64,000 bases of DNA from Eubacterium ramulus ATCC 29099. GTDB lineage: Bacteria > Bacillota > Clostridia > Lachnospirales > Lachnospiraceae. The position numbers and the translations under genes were made by a program. Location: positions 5,967 to 69,966 of the forward strand of contig NZ_KI271158.1 in the NCBI RefSeq assembly GCF_000469345.1, in the 5' to 3' direction. The notes below the pieces were generated by a model that made no database searches, was not told the DNA's origin, and worked only from the letters and a program-made list of their open reading frames with translations. Of the stretch, positions 16,873 through 26,126 are shown one piece after another (position 1 is the stretch's first letter; each line of letters opens with the position of its first letter).

Positions 16873-18633
16873 GTGAAAAAGAAAACACTTGTGCCTCTTA
16901 TCACTTTTTTACTGGGCATATGCCTTATTAGTTTGATTGTATACAAAACAGACACCCACGAAAAAGAGCAGAGACACATAACAGCACAATTAAACGTAAC
17001 CACCTATGGCGAACAAATAAAGAATGAAATTACAAATGGAATTGAGATCACAGATACCTTGAAGCAAATCTTAATAAGTGAAGATGGCGAAATCCATCAG
17101 TTTGAAACAATTGCAGGAAATCTTATGTCTGATTCTATTGAAAGTGTACAGCTCGCTCCTAATGGTGTTGTTACAGATATTTATCCGGCAAATGAAAATG
17201 AGGCAGGTAAGATTGATTTGATCCATGATAAAGACCGTGGAAAAATTTCCTGTTACGCAAGAGACAACCATACAATCATTACGCAGGGCCCCTTCAAATT
17301 AAACCAGGGAGGATATGGAATTGCAGTCCGCAATCCCGTATACCTGAAAGATAAAAACGGACATGAGTATTTCTGGGGATTTACTATTGTTATCCTGCGT
17401 GTTCCGGATATTTTTTCAGATTCAATCAGTGCACTTTCAAATTTTGGATACGAATACAAAATTTCAAAAACAGACGCTCCATGGAGTGATACTTATAAAG
17501 TGGTTTATCAATCAGATGGGCAAATAAATCATCCTGTTTCTTATACTTTTTCAATAGGCGATGAAAACTGGAAATTTGAAGTAAGTCCTAAAAGTGGATG
17601 GAGAAACGCCACACTACTGATAATCATCATCGGAATGTTCCTTACAATAACCCTTCTCCTGTCAGTTCTTACCAGAGTATGGTTAGTAGCAAAAGAACAT
17701 AAGAAAAAGTTTCAGATACTGGCGCACACAGATTCTCTTACAAATATTTATAACCGCTATGGATTTGATGAATTTGCAGAAAAAATGATTCAAAAAAATC
17801 CAAAAGCACATTTTGTGGCCGCGCTCTTTGATATCGATGATTTCAAGTTTATTAATGATATCTATGGACATAATTACGGAGACAGGGCATTAAAAAATCT
17901 TGCAGACAGCATGAAGGCTTTTTTCCCATCCGATGCATTACTAGGAAGAAATGGTGGTGATGAATTCTGCATTCTTTTACCAAATTGTACCTTTAAAGAA
18001 GCAGATGTACAGCTACAGCAATTTACCAAACTTCCTAAATCATTCTCATACCATGGTAAGGAACATGTATTTTATATTTCTCTAGGATATGCAGAATATC
18101 CAACTTTTGCATCCAATCGTTCACAGCTCATGCGCTGCGCAGATGCAGCTCTTTATGAGATAAAGCTTCATGGTAAAAATGGATGTATGGCCTACAGGGA
18201 AGGTCTTCGGTCAGGTGCCCGCAAACAACTTGGATTCGCATTCAAGGATATCGCGGAACATCTTCCAGGTGCATTCGTTATATACAGAGCTGACAAAGAA
18301 GATGATGAACTATTTTTTGCAAATGATGAATTTCTTCATATGTCTGGATATAAAGATATAGATGAACTGTTCAGACTTACTAAGAAAAGTTTTCGCAACT
18401 TGATTCGTGAAGATGAACAGCAACAGATAGAATCAAGTATCTGGGAACAGATTGACAATGGTAATGAAAATGACTATGTTCACTTTCATCTTCGAAAAGC
18501 TGACGGAACTTATTTTTCTGTTCTTGATCATGGAAGAATTGTAGAGAGCCCGCAATACGGGAAAGTATTTTATGTATTGTTCATGGATTGGGAAGATATG
18601 CATATTCGTTACAATGATAAATTCGCAAGATAA
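16873..18633 (+). CDS. Membrane diguanylate cyclase with CHASE-like sensor and PAS-like tail
   Basis: A 586-residue protein predicted to make cyclic di-GMP. A first membrane helix (about 6-24), an extracellular CHASE-like sensor domain (about 35-230) and a second helix (about 240-265) lead to the GGDEF domain (about 290-450). The catalytic signature GGDEF is intact at 361-365. A PAS-like C-terminal region (about 470-580) is less usual. The GTG at 16873 with GAGGTG upstream is preferred. The neighbouring large histidine kinase converges on it, so both may belong to an environmental-sensing locus, though no effector gene is nearby. Confidence 0.85.
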   Translation: MKKKTLVPLITFLLGICLISLIVYKTDTHEKEQRHITAQLNVTTYGEQIKNEITNGIEITDTLKQILISEDGEIHQFETIAGNLMSDSIESVQLAPNGVVTDIYPANENEAGKIDLIHDKDRGKISCYARDNHTIITQGPFKLNQGGYGIAVRNPVYLKDKNGHEYFWGFTIVILRVPDIFSDSISALSNFGYEYKISKTDAPWSDTYKVVYQSDGQINHPVSYTFSIGDENWKFEVSPKSGWRNATLLIIIIGMFLTITLLLSVLTRVWLVAKEHKKKFQILAHTDSLTNIYNRYGFDEFAEKMIQKNPKAHFVAALFDIDDFKFINDIYGHNYGDRALKNLADSMKAFFPSDALLGRNGGDEFCILLPNCTFKEADVQLQQFTKLPKSFSYHGKEHVFYISLGYAEYPTFASNRSQLMRCADAALYEIKLHGKNGCMAYREGLRSGARKQLGFAFKDIAEHLPGAFVIYRADKEDDELFFANDEFLHMSGYKDIDELFRLTKKSFRNLIREDEQQQIESSIWEQIDNGNENDYVHFHLRKADGTYFSVLDHGRIVESPQYGKVFYVLFMDWEDMHIRYNDKFAR

Positions 18634-18646
18634 AATATTGCAAAAA

Positions 18647-18683
18647 ACAGAGCGTATAACAACTTTATATGCTCTGTCTTTTT
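18647..18683 (+). terminator. Terminator of the diguanylate cyclase gene
   Basis: ACAGAGCGTATA (18647-18658) pairs with TATATGCTCTGT (18666-18677) with one G-T pair, followed by CTTTTT. Confidence 0.75.
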
Positions 18684-18745
18684 ATTCCTACAAATCTTCG
18701 TGCAGTTTTACATCGCTATTATCTGCCATGCATCCAGGAAAGCAA

Positions 18746-21700
18746 TTACAGCCAGTTTTCCAGAACATCATTCAGCTTATTCATATCCAGCGGTTTCGCG
18801 ATATGTCCATTCATGCCTGTATTTTTGGCCAACTGTACATCTTCTGCAAAAGCATTGGCAGTCATGGCAACAATAGGCAGTTTTCCCTTTTCACCCGGAA
18901 GGCTCCTGATTGCTGCAGTTGCCTCATAACCATTCATGACAGGCATTTGGATATCCATAAAAACAAGATCATACAATCCTTCCGGAGAAGCTTCCACTTT
19001 TTCAACTGCGATTTTTCCATTTTCTGCTGTTTCCACTTCTGCCCCTGTCATCTGCAAAAATTCACCAGCAATTTCTCTGTTCAACTCATTATCCTCAACC
19101 AGCAGAATCCTTTTTCCTGTGTAGTCTGATTCTGACAACTTCTCCAGATAATTTCTTGCTGTTTTTTCTTTTCTGCCTGAGGTAAACTGCCGTAGTGTTG
19201 CTGTCAGCCGGGAACGGAACAGCGGTTTTGCAATAAAAGCATCTATGCCCGCCGCCTTTGCTTCTTCTTCAATCTCGCTGAATTCATAAGATGTCAATAC
19301 AATGATGGTGATCTCTTTTCCTATCCGTTTCCGGATCTGTCTGGCAGTCTCTATACCATCCATATCCGGCATCTTCCAGTCTAAAATAACAGCAAAGTAA
19401 TCATCTTTCAACTCATGCCGTGCATAACAGCGCTCAACCGCTTCCCTGCCAGAGAGAACCCATTCACCCATAATACCGATTTCCTTCAGTGTGGCAACTG
19501 TACTTTCACAGCATGTCTTATCATCATCCACTACCAGAACCGGCAGATTCATCAGATTTTTGTCCTGTTCTTTTTCTTTTTCCTGAAGCTCCAGATAAAT
19601 TGTTACCGTAATTCTGGTTCCCTTATGTAAGGTACTGTCCACTTTAATATTACCATTCATCAGGTTCACAATATTTCTGCTGATTGCCATTCCAAGACCG
19701 GTTCCCTGGACTCTGGTTGTCCGGTGGTCATCTGCACGGCTGAAAGGATCAAACATGATTTTCTGGAATTCCGGTGACATACCGATTCCATTATCCTCAA
19801 TCGTAAATTCATAGCATCCAAGTTCTGAAAATCCATTGGGCTTTTCCTCTATCGAAAAAGTAATATTTCCACCATCCGGTGTATACTTGATCGCATTACT
19901 CATCAGATTCACAAATACCTGCTGAATCCTCAAGCTGTCACCACAGACAGCCTCATGTTCAATATGATTGATGTGTATATCAAAATTATGTTTATGTTCA
20001 TCAAGCACCGGTTTCGTAAGTGTAATAAGATTATCTACCAGATCTGACAGATTGAAATCTTCCTGTGCCAGCGTCATTTTTCCGCTTTCGATACGTGCCA
20101 TATCCAGCACTTCATTGATCAGTCCCAGCAGATGACGGCTTGATTCTGTAATCTTGCTGAGACATTCAATCACTCTGTCCTGACTCTCAATATTTGCTCC
20201 TGCGATTGCCGTCAGACCCACAATGGCATTCATTGGTGTCCGGATATCATGGGACATATTGGAAAGGAATTCCGTTTTCGCACGATTTGCATTTTCTGCG
20301 GACCGGTAAGCCTCTTTCAGTGCCTGACGGGATTCAATCTCTGCTTTCTTCTCCTGTGTCACATCCATGGATGCCAGCAATACCTTTTCCAGCTTTCCAT
20401 TCTTCCATTCCAAGGGAATATAAGAAGCGATTTTATAAGTCTTTTCATCCAGGCTGCAATACTCAAACTTATAAATATCATTTTCACTTTTCAGTTTTTT
20501 CCGAATATTATCCGGAGCTATCAGGATATCTATAGCTTCCAATGGTTCCAGTGTCTTATATTTTTCAAGAACCTGCATCTGAAAATCATGATAAAATCCC
20601 AGAGGTTTATATATCATCTGTCCATTCAGATTGTAGAATTCATATCTGTCATTTTCCAGATCACAGACAACAAAGCGGTCAACCAGACGCACAATACTCT
20701 GAATCAGCTGCTCCATGGAAGCATTATCCGCTGCCATCTGCAGATGCCGTGTGCTCTCTACCTTTGCCTCTGTGATATCACGCAGAAAGATCATGGCATA
20801 TTCTGAATCCTCTATTTCGCCACGTATAACCACATTGCGGACCCATCGTTCTTCTCCATTCAGAGTGATACGGCACTCTAAAGCCAATTCGGTTTCCAGC
20901 CCCTTCAGCCTTTCTGCAATATAACCACGGTCGTAAAAAGAGGATACCGCCTTCTTATCTGTCTCCACAACATAGGAATCCACAAAATGCCGGATCAATT
21001 CATCCCACGTATGACTCTGTTCAAAGACGGTCATCAGGGACGGTTCAACCTTAAAGGTATCAAAAGTATTCGCTTCCAGATTCACATAATACTCGCACAA
21101 ATCTGCTTTCGTAAAAGCCCGGTGAAAAGCAGCAGATTTTTGTGCCTGCATGATTTCTTTTTTCTCCCCATCAATGTTAATAAAAATCCCGGCAATCCTG
21201 CTGGCAGAACCATCCAGACGGCGTATTACTTCTGCCGATGCCCGAAACCACTGGTATTGATTATCCTTCATTCTCATACGATACTCTACCTGGTATTTTA
21301 TCTGGTTCGTCTTATCCTTAATTGCTGCCTGAAGTTGCACCATTACTCTTTCTTTATCCTGTGGATGCAGAAGATCTGACCAGGATTCCAGTTTATTCGG
21401 AAAGTCCAGAGTGTCATGATAGCCAAGCATTTTTCGGAATTCATGACTCCAGTTTGCATTCACAATCTCACTGTTTTCGTCACAGTCAAAATACCAGAAG
21501 CCGGAATAGATAGCCTCATTGAGCAGTGTCAAATTTACATGATCTCAGTTGACCTGTACGGACATAACCCAGATCTGTCTGCCCGCCTCATCTGTCGCAT
21601 CCTCTTTACAAAGCCGTACATTTTTCACTGTACCGTCTGCTGCAAGGATCTGTGCTTCCCCTGTTCCGTGAAGCTGCAAAAAACGGTCTCGCTCCAGTAT

Positions 21701-21952
21701 ATCTTCCTCGTCATAAAAGAAGTTTCTCAACGAGCCTTTTGTCTGTTCCATGAAAGTGTCAAATGTATACCCTGTACTATGCAACAGCAGATTATTCACA
21801 GACAAAATAGACAGGTTTTGGTCATAAGATCCTGTCATTATACCTACCCCGCCATTATTTTCCAGTGTTTTCTGTACGGCCTGTGACATGGCCTGTGTCT
21901 GCCCCGTTACAGTCTCACCTAAGGAATATATTTTGTCTTCATAAATTTTCAT
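18746..21952 (-). pseudogene. Hybrid sensor histidine kinase split by an in-frame TGA
   Basis: Read through one TGA (21545-21547), this is a single frame of about 1,068 codons. It has an N-terminal PAS-like domain (135 residues before the stop), then further PAS domains, a HisKA box with the phospho-acceptor histidine (NMSHDIRTPMNAIVG), an HATPase, and two receiver domains with acceptor aspartates in LDWKMPDMDG and FMDIQMPVMNG. The frame is unchanged across the TGA, which indicates a nonsense mutation. Restart is possible only at a TTG (21532) without an obvious ribosome binding site. The downstream 928 codons still encode every catalytic domain, so residual activity cannot be excluded. A sequencing error is an alternative. 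Confidence 0.75.
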
Positions 21953-22051
21953 TTTATAAAAATCCTCTCTCCGTCTTATGCCTTTTTCATCTTGCTTTTA
22001 TCTGTATACAAAAAACCTGTCCCTGCTAGTTTTGTTACCCATTTTTGCATA

Positions 22052-22086
22052 CAAAAAGGACACTTGCCAAAATCTGCCAGTGTCCC
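22052..22086 (-). terminator. Minus-strand terminator
   Basis: On the minus strand an AGGGACACTGGC-type arm pairs with GCAAGTGTCCT (stem about 22057-22085 with small mismatches) and is followed by TTTTT. It would end transcription arriving from the ParB-relic side. The surrounding 21953-22317 region otherwise holds only the presumed kinase promoter. Confidence 0.55.
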
Positions 22087-22317
22087 TACTATATTTTTTT
22101 AAAATCACACATCTATATAGTATAAAAGGTATCGGAAATTCTTTTGTTCAAACATCTTTTCCATATATTATGATGATATGGAAACAGTGGCAACCGGCTG
22201 ACATGGTCAAACTTTCTGACTTTAGTCCCTTCTGGCTTTGCGACCCTGCTTTTCAACAGGTTTGCCTTTAAAATAATCTCTTTTTTCAAAAAAACATACC
22301 ACGTGGTTTTCCTCTCG

Positions 22318-22675
22318 TCAATAATTTTTTTTGAAATCTACACATATTTTACTTCTATTTTTGCGGATATTCGATCTGTGCCAGGCACAGCTGTACCCCC
22401 GCCGCCTTTGCTTCCTCTGCCAGGTTTCCAGATCAGCAAAGAATTCTGTATCATGGATCTGTGGATTCAGATTCTTCCTGTTATAAAAGGAATCTTCCAA
22501 CAGTGTCGCATTGCGCCGTCTGTCTTCATCTATGCTTAAAATGGAATCATCTTCACTTAATACCCGGATAATCACCGGTACTTTTCGGTATCCCAGTTTC
22601 TCCGCGGCATGTTTTCTTCTGTGGCCGGATATGATCTCATAGTATCCATCCGGTACCGGTCTGACAAACTATCTA
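22318..22675 (-). pseudogene. ParB nuclease-domain fragment fused to a small mobile-element protein
   Basis: The frame carries a piece of the ParB/Srx domain (VRPVPDGYYEIISGHRR, then KVPVIIRVLSEDD). It then jumps straight into EDRRRNATLLEDSFYNRKNL, which resembles the N-terminus of the small protein at 33380-33616. In conjugative elements of Clostridia a ParB-like gene precedes such a gene, so an internal deletion has joined them. Both ends are broken and the tail is out of frame. It marks a degraded integrative element. Confidence 0.65.
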
Positions 22676-22711
22676 TAATTACTTTTCGTTGGCAATATCC
22701 CAGCAATATTT

Positions 22712-23965
22712 CTAAAACTCCAAACTATCCGCATTAAGCAGAAAATACTTCATTCCCATGATTACAAAGCCTTCCTCATTTCTCCAAGGCTTTTTTGTTC
22801 CGTTTACTACCACGATCTTTTTAAATGAATCAGGGATATTTCTAAATGAATTAAATTCCTGCTTCTGCTTTTCCTCAGAGGTCATATCATAAGCCACCTG
22901 AATATAATATCTCTGACTACCCTGATTGACCACAAAATCAACTTCAAACTGCTTTCGAGTTGTTTTTCCTTCATCATTTTTCGCATACGCCTCTACAATA
23001 CCAACATCCACATTATAACCTCTGATAAGCAGCTCATTGTAAACAATATTTTCCATGATATGAGTAGGTTCCTGCTGTCTAAAATTCAATCTTGCATTTC
23101 TAAGTCCCACATCTGAAAAATAGTATTTCAGATTTGCTCCCACATATTTTCTACCTTTAATATCATATCTGTCAGCTTTAGAAATCAAAAATGCCTCCAC
23201 AAGATAATCTATATGGTTGGATATGGTCTTATTGCTGTAATTGATGCCTCGTTCACTTTTAAACGTATTTGATATTTTAGTTGGGTTAGTAGGAGCTCCT
23301 ATCGCAGAAGCAAGGATATCTACTAAAGTATCAATCTCATCAACATTTCGCAGCTTGTTTCGTTCTACAACATCCTTAATATAAACATTTGTGAAAATGT
23401 TTTTTAGATACTCAGCCTTTTGGCGTTCCACAGAAAACTGTAGCACCTGTGGTAAACCACCATATATCATATATTCCTCCCAAGCATCATCATAATCTCC
23501 ATCGAAAGCCGCATAGAACTCTGCGAAGGACAACGGATATATTCTTATCTCATCTCCTCTGCCTCTAAATTCAGTTACAATATCGCTGGATAAAAACTTA
23601 GAGTTACTTCCAGTCACATATACATCAATATTGCTGATTCGAAGCAGGCTATTCAGCACTTCCTCAAATCGTGACATAAATTGTACTTCGTCCAAAAGCA
23701 GATAATATTTCTGGTCATCTTTCATTGCATCTTTAATATGCTGGTAACACTTCTTTGGATCTCTCAGCTCCTCATTTTCAATGCCATCCAAAGCAATCTC
23801 AATGATATGGTCATTATCTACACCACTCTCCAATAAATATTTCTTAAACAATACAAATAACAGGAATGATTTCCCACATCTCCTGATTCCCGTGATAATC
23901 TTTATCATCCCATTATCTTTTCTTATCTTTAACTGTTCAAGGTATGCATCTCTTTTAATCTCCAT
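22712..23965 (-). CDS. AAA-family ATPase with DUF4143 domain
   Basis: A 417-residue protein of the common AAA_14/DUF4143 type. It has Walker A GIRRCGKS (about 27-34), Walker B LLLDEVQF (about 92-99), sensor-like VTGSNS, and a C-terminal DUF4143 domain ending in a restriction-endonuclease-like segment (QFEVDFVV, near 340). These proteins are abundant in anaerobes, often on mobile DNA, and their role is uncertain. The ATG at 23965 follows AAGGAG. It appears intact and monocistronic. Confidence 0.85.
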   Translation of the reverse strand: MEIKRDAYLEQLKIRKDNGMIKIITGIRRCGKSFLLFVLFKKYLLESGVDNDHIIEIALDGIENEELRDPKKCYQHIKDAMKDDQKYYLLLDEVQFMSRFEEVLNSLLRISNIDVYVTGSNSKFLSSDIVTEFRGRGDEIRIYPLSFAEFYAAFDGDYDDAWEEYMIYGGLPQVLQFSVERQKAEYLKNIFTNVYIKDVVERNKLRNVDEIDTLVDILASAIGAPTNPTKISNTFKSERGINYSNKTISNHIDYLVEAFLISKADRYDIKGRKYVGANLKYYFSDVGLRNARLNFRQQEPTHIMENIVYNELLIRGYNVDVGIVEAYAKNDEGKTTRKQFEVDFVVNQGSQRYYIQVAYDMTSEEKQKQEFNSFRNIPDSFKKIVVVNGTKKPWRNEEGFVIMGMKYFLLNADSLEF

Positions 23966-24212
23966 GAGTTCAACTCCTTGTTTTTGTAAAATTACACATT
24001 TTTTAGTAATTGAATTATATCATCTAGGATTTATTTAATCAATATCCATTACTATTTTATGTGTATTTTCACATTTCTATGCAGTTGATAACCAATTAAC
24101 TATCTTTTCATAGAAAAGCAGGTAGTCTTTGATACTTGTTACATACATGACCACCTGCCGTTTATCTATTCTGACATTTTTTCTGTAAATCATCCGTCCG
24201 TCAAACTTGAAT

Positions 24213-24548
24213 TTACTTTAATAAATATTTTTCAAACGCTTTATGATTATCAAAGTGGACTTCTCTAAAAAACAGAACTAACCAAATAATATAGGTTGGT
24301 ATAGCTATATATGGGGTTAAAAAGCAGGATAATAATGCTCCTGCCAACATTATAATAGCCCACATAAAGCACTGATTTCTTATATCACGAGAGATATGAG
24401 CTTTATTATACAATGCCTGTTCTTCTTTAGAAAATGAATTAAATCCTGAAACAAATTTTGCTGCTTTTTCCTTAAAAATCGCAAATAACACACCTATAAT
24501 CAGAAATGGTATTACCAAAATTATACACGACCAAAATCCTATATTCAT
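24213..24548 (-). CDS. DUF3784-like small membrane protein
   Basis: A 111-residue protein with three hydrophobic helices. The cytosolic-loop pattern FVSGFNSFSKEEQALY is typical of the DUF3784 family, a group of small Firmicute membrane proteins without known function. The ATG at 24548 has GGAGG eight bases upstream; the open frame extends to 24653 but without support. It lies 29 bases after the DUF6440-like gene and is probably co-transcribed. Confidence 0.7.
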   Translation of the reverse strand: MNIGFWSCIILVIPFLIIGVLFAIFKEKAAKFVSGFNSFSKEEQALYNKAHISRDIRNQCFMWAIIMLAGALLSCFLTPYIAIPTYIIWLVLFFREVHFDNHKAFEKYLLK

Positions 24549-24577
24549 AATACATACCTCCGCTTCAAACTCCGATT

Positions 24578-24763
24578 TTACTTTGTAACTATGACTTTTC
24601 CTTCTGAATCCAGAAGAGGTGTAATAGCCGCTCCATATCCAGATTTCCAACAAAGATAGTTAACCCCAGTCTCCTTATCTACAAGGATTTGGCGAACTCC
24701 TTCATCCTTAAGCTGACTTCCGTCTCTAAATGTAACTTCAAATCTTTCTTCTTTCTTTGCCAT
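24578..24763 (-). CDS. DUF6440-like small protein
   Basis: A 61-residue soluble protein beginning MAKKEERFEVTF, with a GVNYLCWKSGYGAAITPLLD segment characteristic of small Firmicute proteins I recall as DUF6440. AAAGGAG precedes the ATG. It pairs with the DUF3784-like gene downstream. Role unknown. Confidence 0.65.
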   Translation of the reverse strand: MAKKEERFEVTFRDGSQLKDEGVRQILVDKETGVNYLCWKSGYGAAITPLLDSEGKVIVTK

Positions 24764-24838
24764 GTTTATTTCTCCTTTTTTCAAGCGTTAAATTCAGATT
24801 TTTCGTTCTCTGCGACTTCCCAATAAACGGGAAATTGG

Positions 24839-25450
24839 CTATTTCGTTGCAACAATACTTATCCAATGATTTTTTGTATTTGAATACGTTTTTATCTCTG
24901 TAAAACCTGCTTCTTTCAAAGCAGCAATGAGTTGATCAGATGTGTAAATCTTCATACCATCAATCAACTTTGTCCATTTTTCATCTGCGTCATTCGTTCC
25001 GTCAGATTCGTTACAAATCAGGAATGTCCCTCCGTTTTTCAGAACTCGATTTACCTCAAAAAAACATTTTTTCAATCCCGGCCAGAAGTAAACTGTCTCA
25101 AAAGCAGAAACATAATCAAAAACCGCATCAGGAAAAGGAATAGCAGATACATCACCTTGAACCACGCAACATTTTCCTTGTTTAATGGCGGCGGCGTTCA
25201 GTTTTTGAGATTCTGCCACACTGACCCTCGAATAATCCATTCCTGTCACATGTCCATTTCCGCATTTACCCAACCAGGCTACAATATTTGCACCGCCTCC
25301 GCAACCAACATCCAGTACCGCAGCGTCCGGATTCACTGAGATATTTGAGAATCCCCATTGTGATAACTTGGCGTGACCGATGTTCATCATCTTCGTCATC
25401 AATTTTCCGCCGAAGCCTTGTGGCTTACGAGTATTTTCAAAGAAGTTCAT
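24839..25450 (-). CDS. Class I SAM-dependent methyltransferase
   Basis: A 203-residue methyltransferase. The SAM-binding glycine motif is VLDVGCGGGANIV (about 46-58), followed by an acidic strand end (TGMDYS) and a motif III region (LKNGGTFLIC). The fold is that of ubiE/COQ5-like small-molecule methylases, and the substrate is unknown. It lies upstream of a small-gene pair and near an AraC-regulator fragment on the opposite strand. Intact. Confidence 0.8.
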   Translation of the reverse strand: MNFFENTRKPQGFGGKLMTKMMNIGHAKLSQWGFSNISVNPDAAVLDVGCGGGANIVAWLGKCGNGHVTGMDYSRVSVAESQKLNAAAIKQGKCCVVQGDVSAIPFPDAVFDYVSAFETVYFWPGLKKCFFEVNRVLKNGGTFLICNESDGTNDADEKWTKLIDGMKIYTSDQLIAALKEAGFTEIKTYSNTKNHWISIVATK

Positions 25451-25546
25451 TGCATTATTCCTCCTCTTTAAATTTCGAGTTGTCTCTATCTTTATCTTTT
25501 AATTATACACAGGATTTGAATCTTTTTCTACTTATCTATAATCAAA

Positions 25547-25880
25547 AAATCCTCTCGAAAAATCCTCTTCCTTATCTTTTATAGAACAACATTATCCGGA
25601 AAATATTACTCTTTCTAATATTGCTGAAATTGTAAATATCAGTGAAAGAGAAAATCTTCGTTGTTTCAAAAAAATCACAGGAGAATCTCCTATCCAATAT
25701 CTGTTAAAATACAGATTGATCCGAAGTGCATCTGTACTAACGGAATACCCGGATAAAAACATTTCTATTGTGGCAGAGGAATGTGGTTTTGATTCGCCCG
25801 CATACTATACAAAAAAATTCAAAGAATTTTATCTTTGTAGCCCAAGAGAATACAGGCAAGTTCATCAAGCTGTATTTTAA
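25547..25880 (+). pseudogene. C-terminal AraC-type DNA-binding domain remnant
   Basis: An open frame without a start encodes both helix-turn-helix units of an AraC/XylS regulator (ITLSNIAEIVNISERE, then ISIVAEECGFDSPAYYTKKF) and the usual ending SPREYRQ. The upstream sensor half is absent and a stop closes the frame at 25544-25546. It is divergent from the methyltransferase gene, which it may once have controlled. Confidence 0.75.
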
Positions 25881-25891
25881 ACATATAAAAA

Positions 25892-25929
25892 ATTGAGAAA
25901 ACGACAGTTTACATCATCGTTTTCTCAAT
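25892..25929 (-). terminator. Terminator of the ABC transporter operon
   Basis: Perfect 13-bp arms ATTGAGAAAACGA (25892-25904) and TCGTTTTCTCAAT (25917-25929), followed on the minus strand by a run of six Ts. Confidence 0.8.
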
Positions 25930-25943
25930 ATCCTATTTATTCC

Positions 25944-26126
25944 CTAATAATGTCCCCGTTCTTTCACATAACATCTGATTTCGATATAAACCATATGTAC
26001 CAGTAGCAACAACATAATGAGATCTATAGGAATAACTGATTTTATCCATTCCCCAAAGTAAATTGCAATAGCTGTACTCGTTATCGCCACTATGATACTG
26101 AGGATATACCAGCAATACTTGCTATC
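25944..26126 (-). pseudogene. Membrane-protein fragment overlapping the permease stop
   Basis: In a frame different from the permease, codons from 26126 encode DSKYCWYILSIIVAITST and a second hydrophobic stretch (IPIDLIMLLLLVHMVY), ending in a basic tail. There is no start codon until mid-frame and a stop sits just upstream. It looks like the 3' end of a small two-span membrane gene whose start was lost, rather than the soluble frame also open here. Confidence 0.4.

Noticed and set aside
21545-21547. TGA in the histidine kinase read as selenocysteine
   Set aside because: The position is between PAS-type domains, not in a redox site, and no stem-loop typical of a SECIS was noticed after it.
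25933-26115. 60-codon minus-strand frame after the permease stop
   Set aside because: The alternative frame in the same bases encodes clear membrane helices, so this frame is a shadow.
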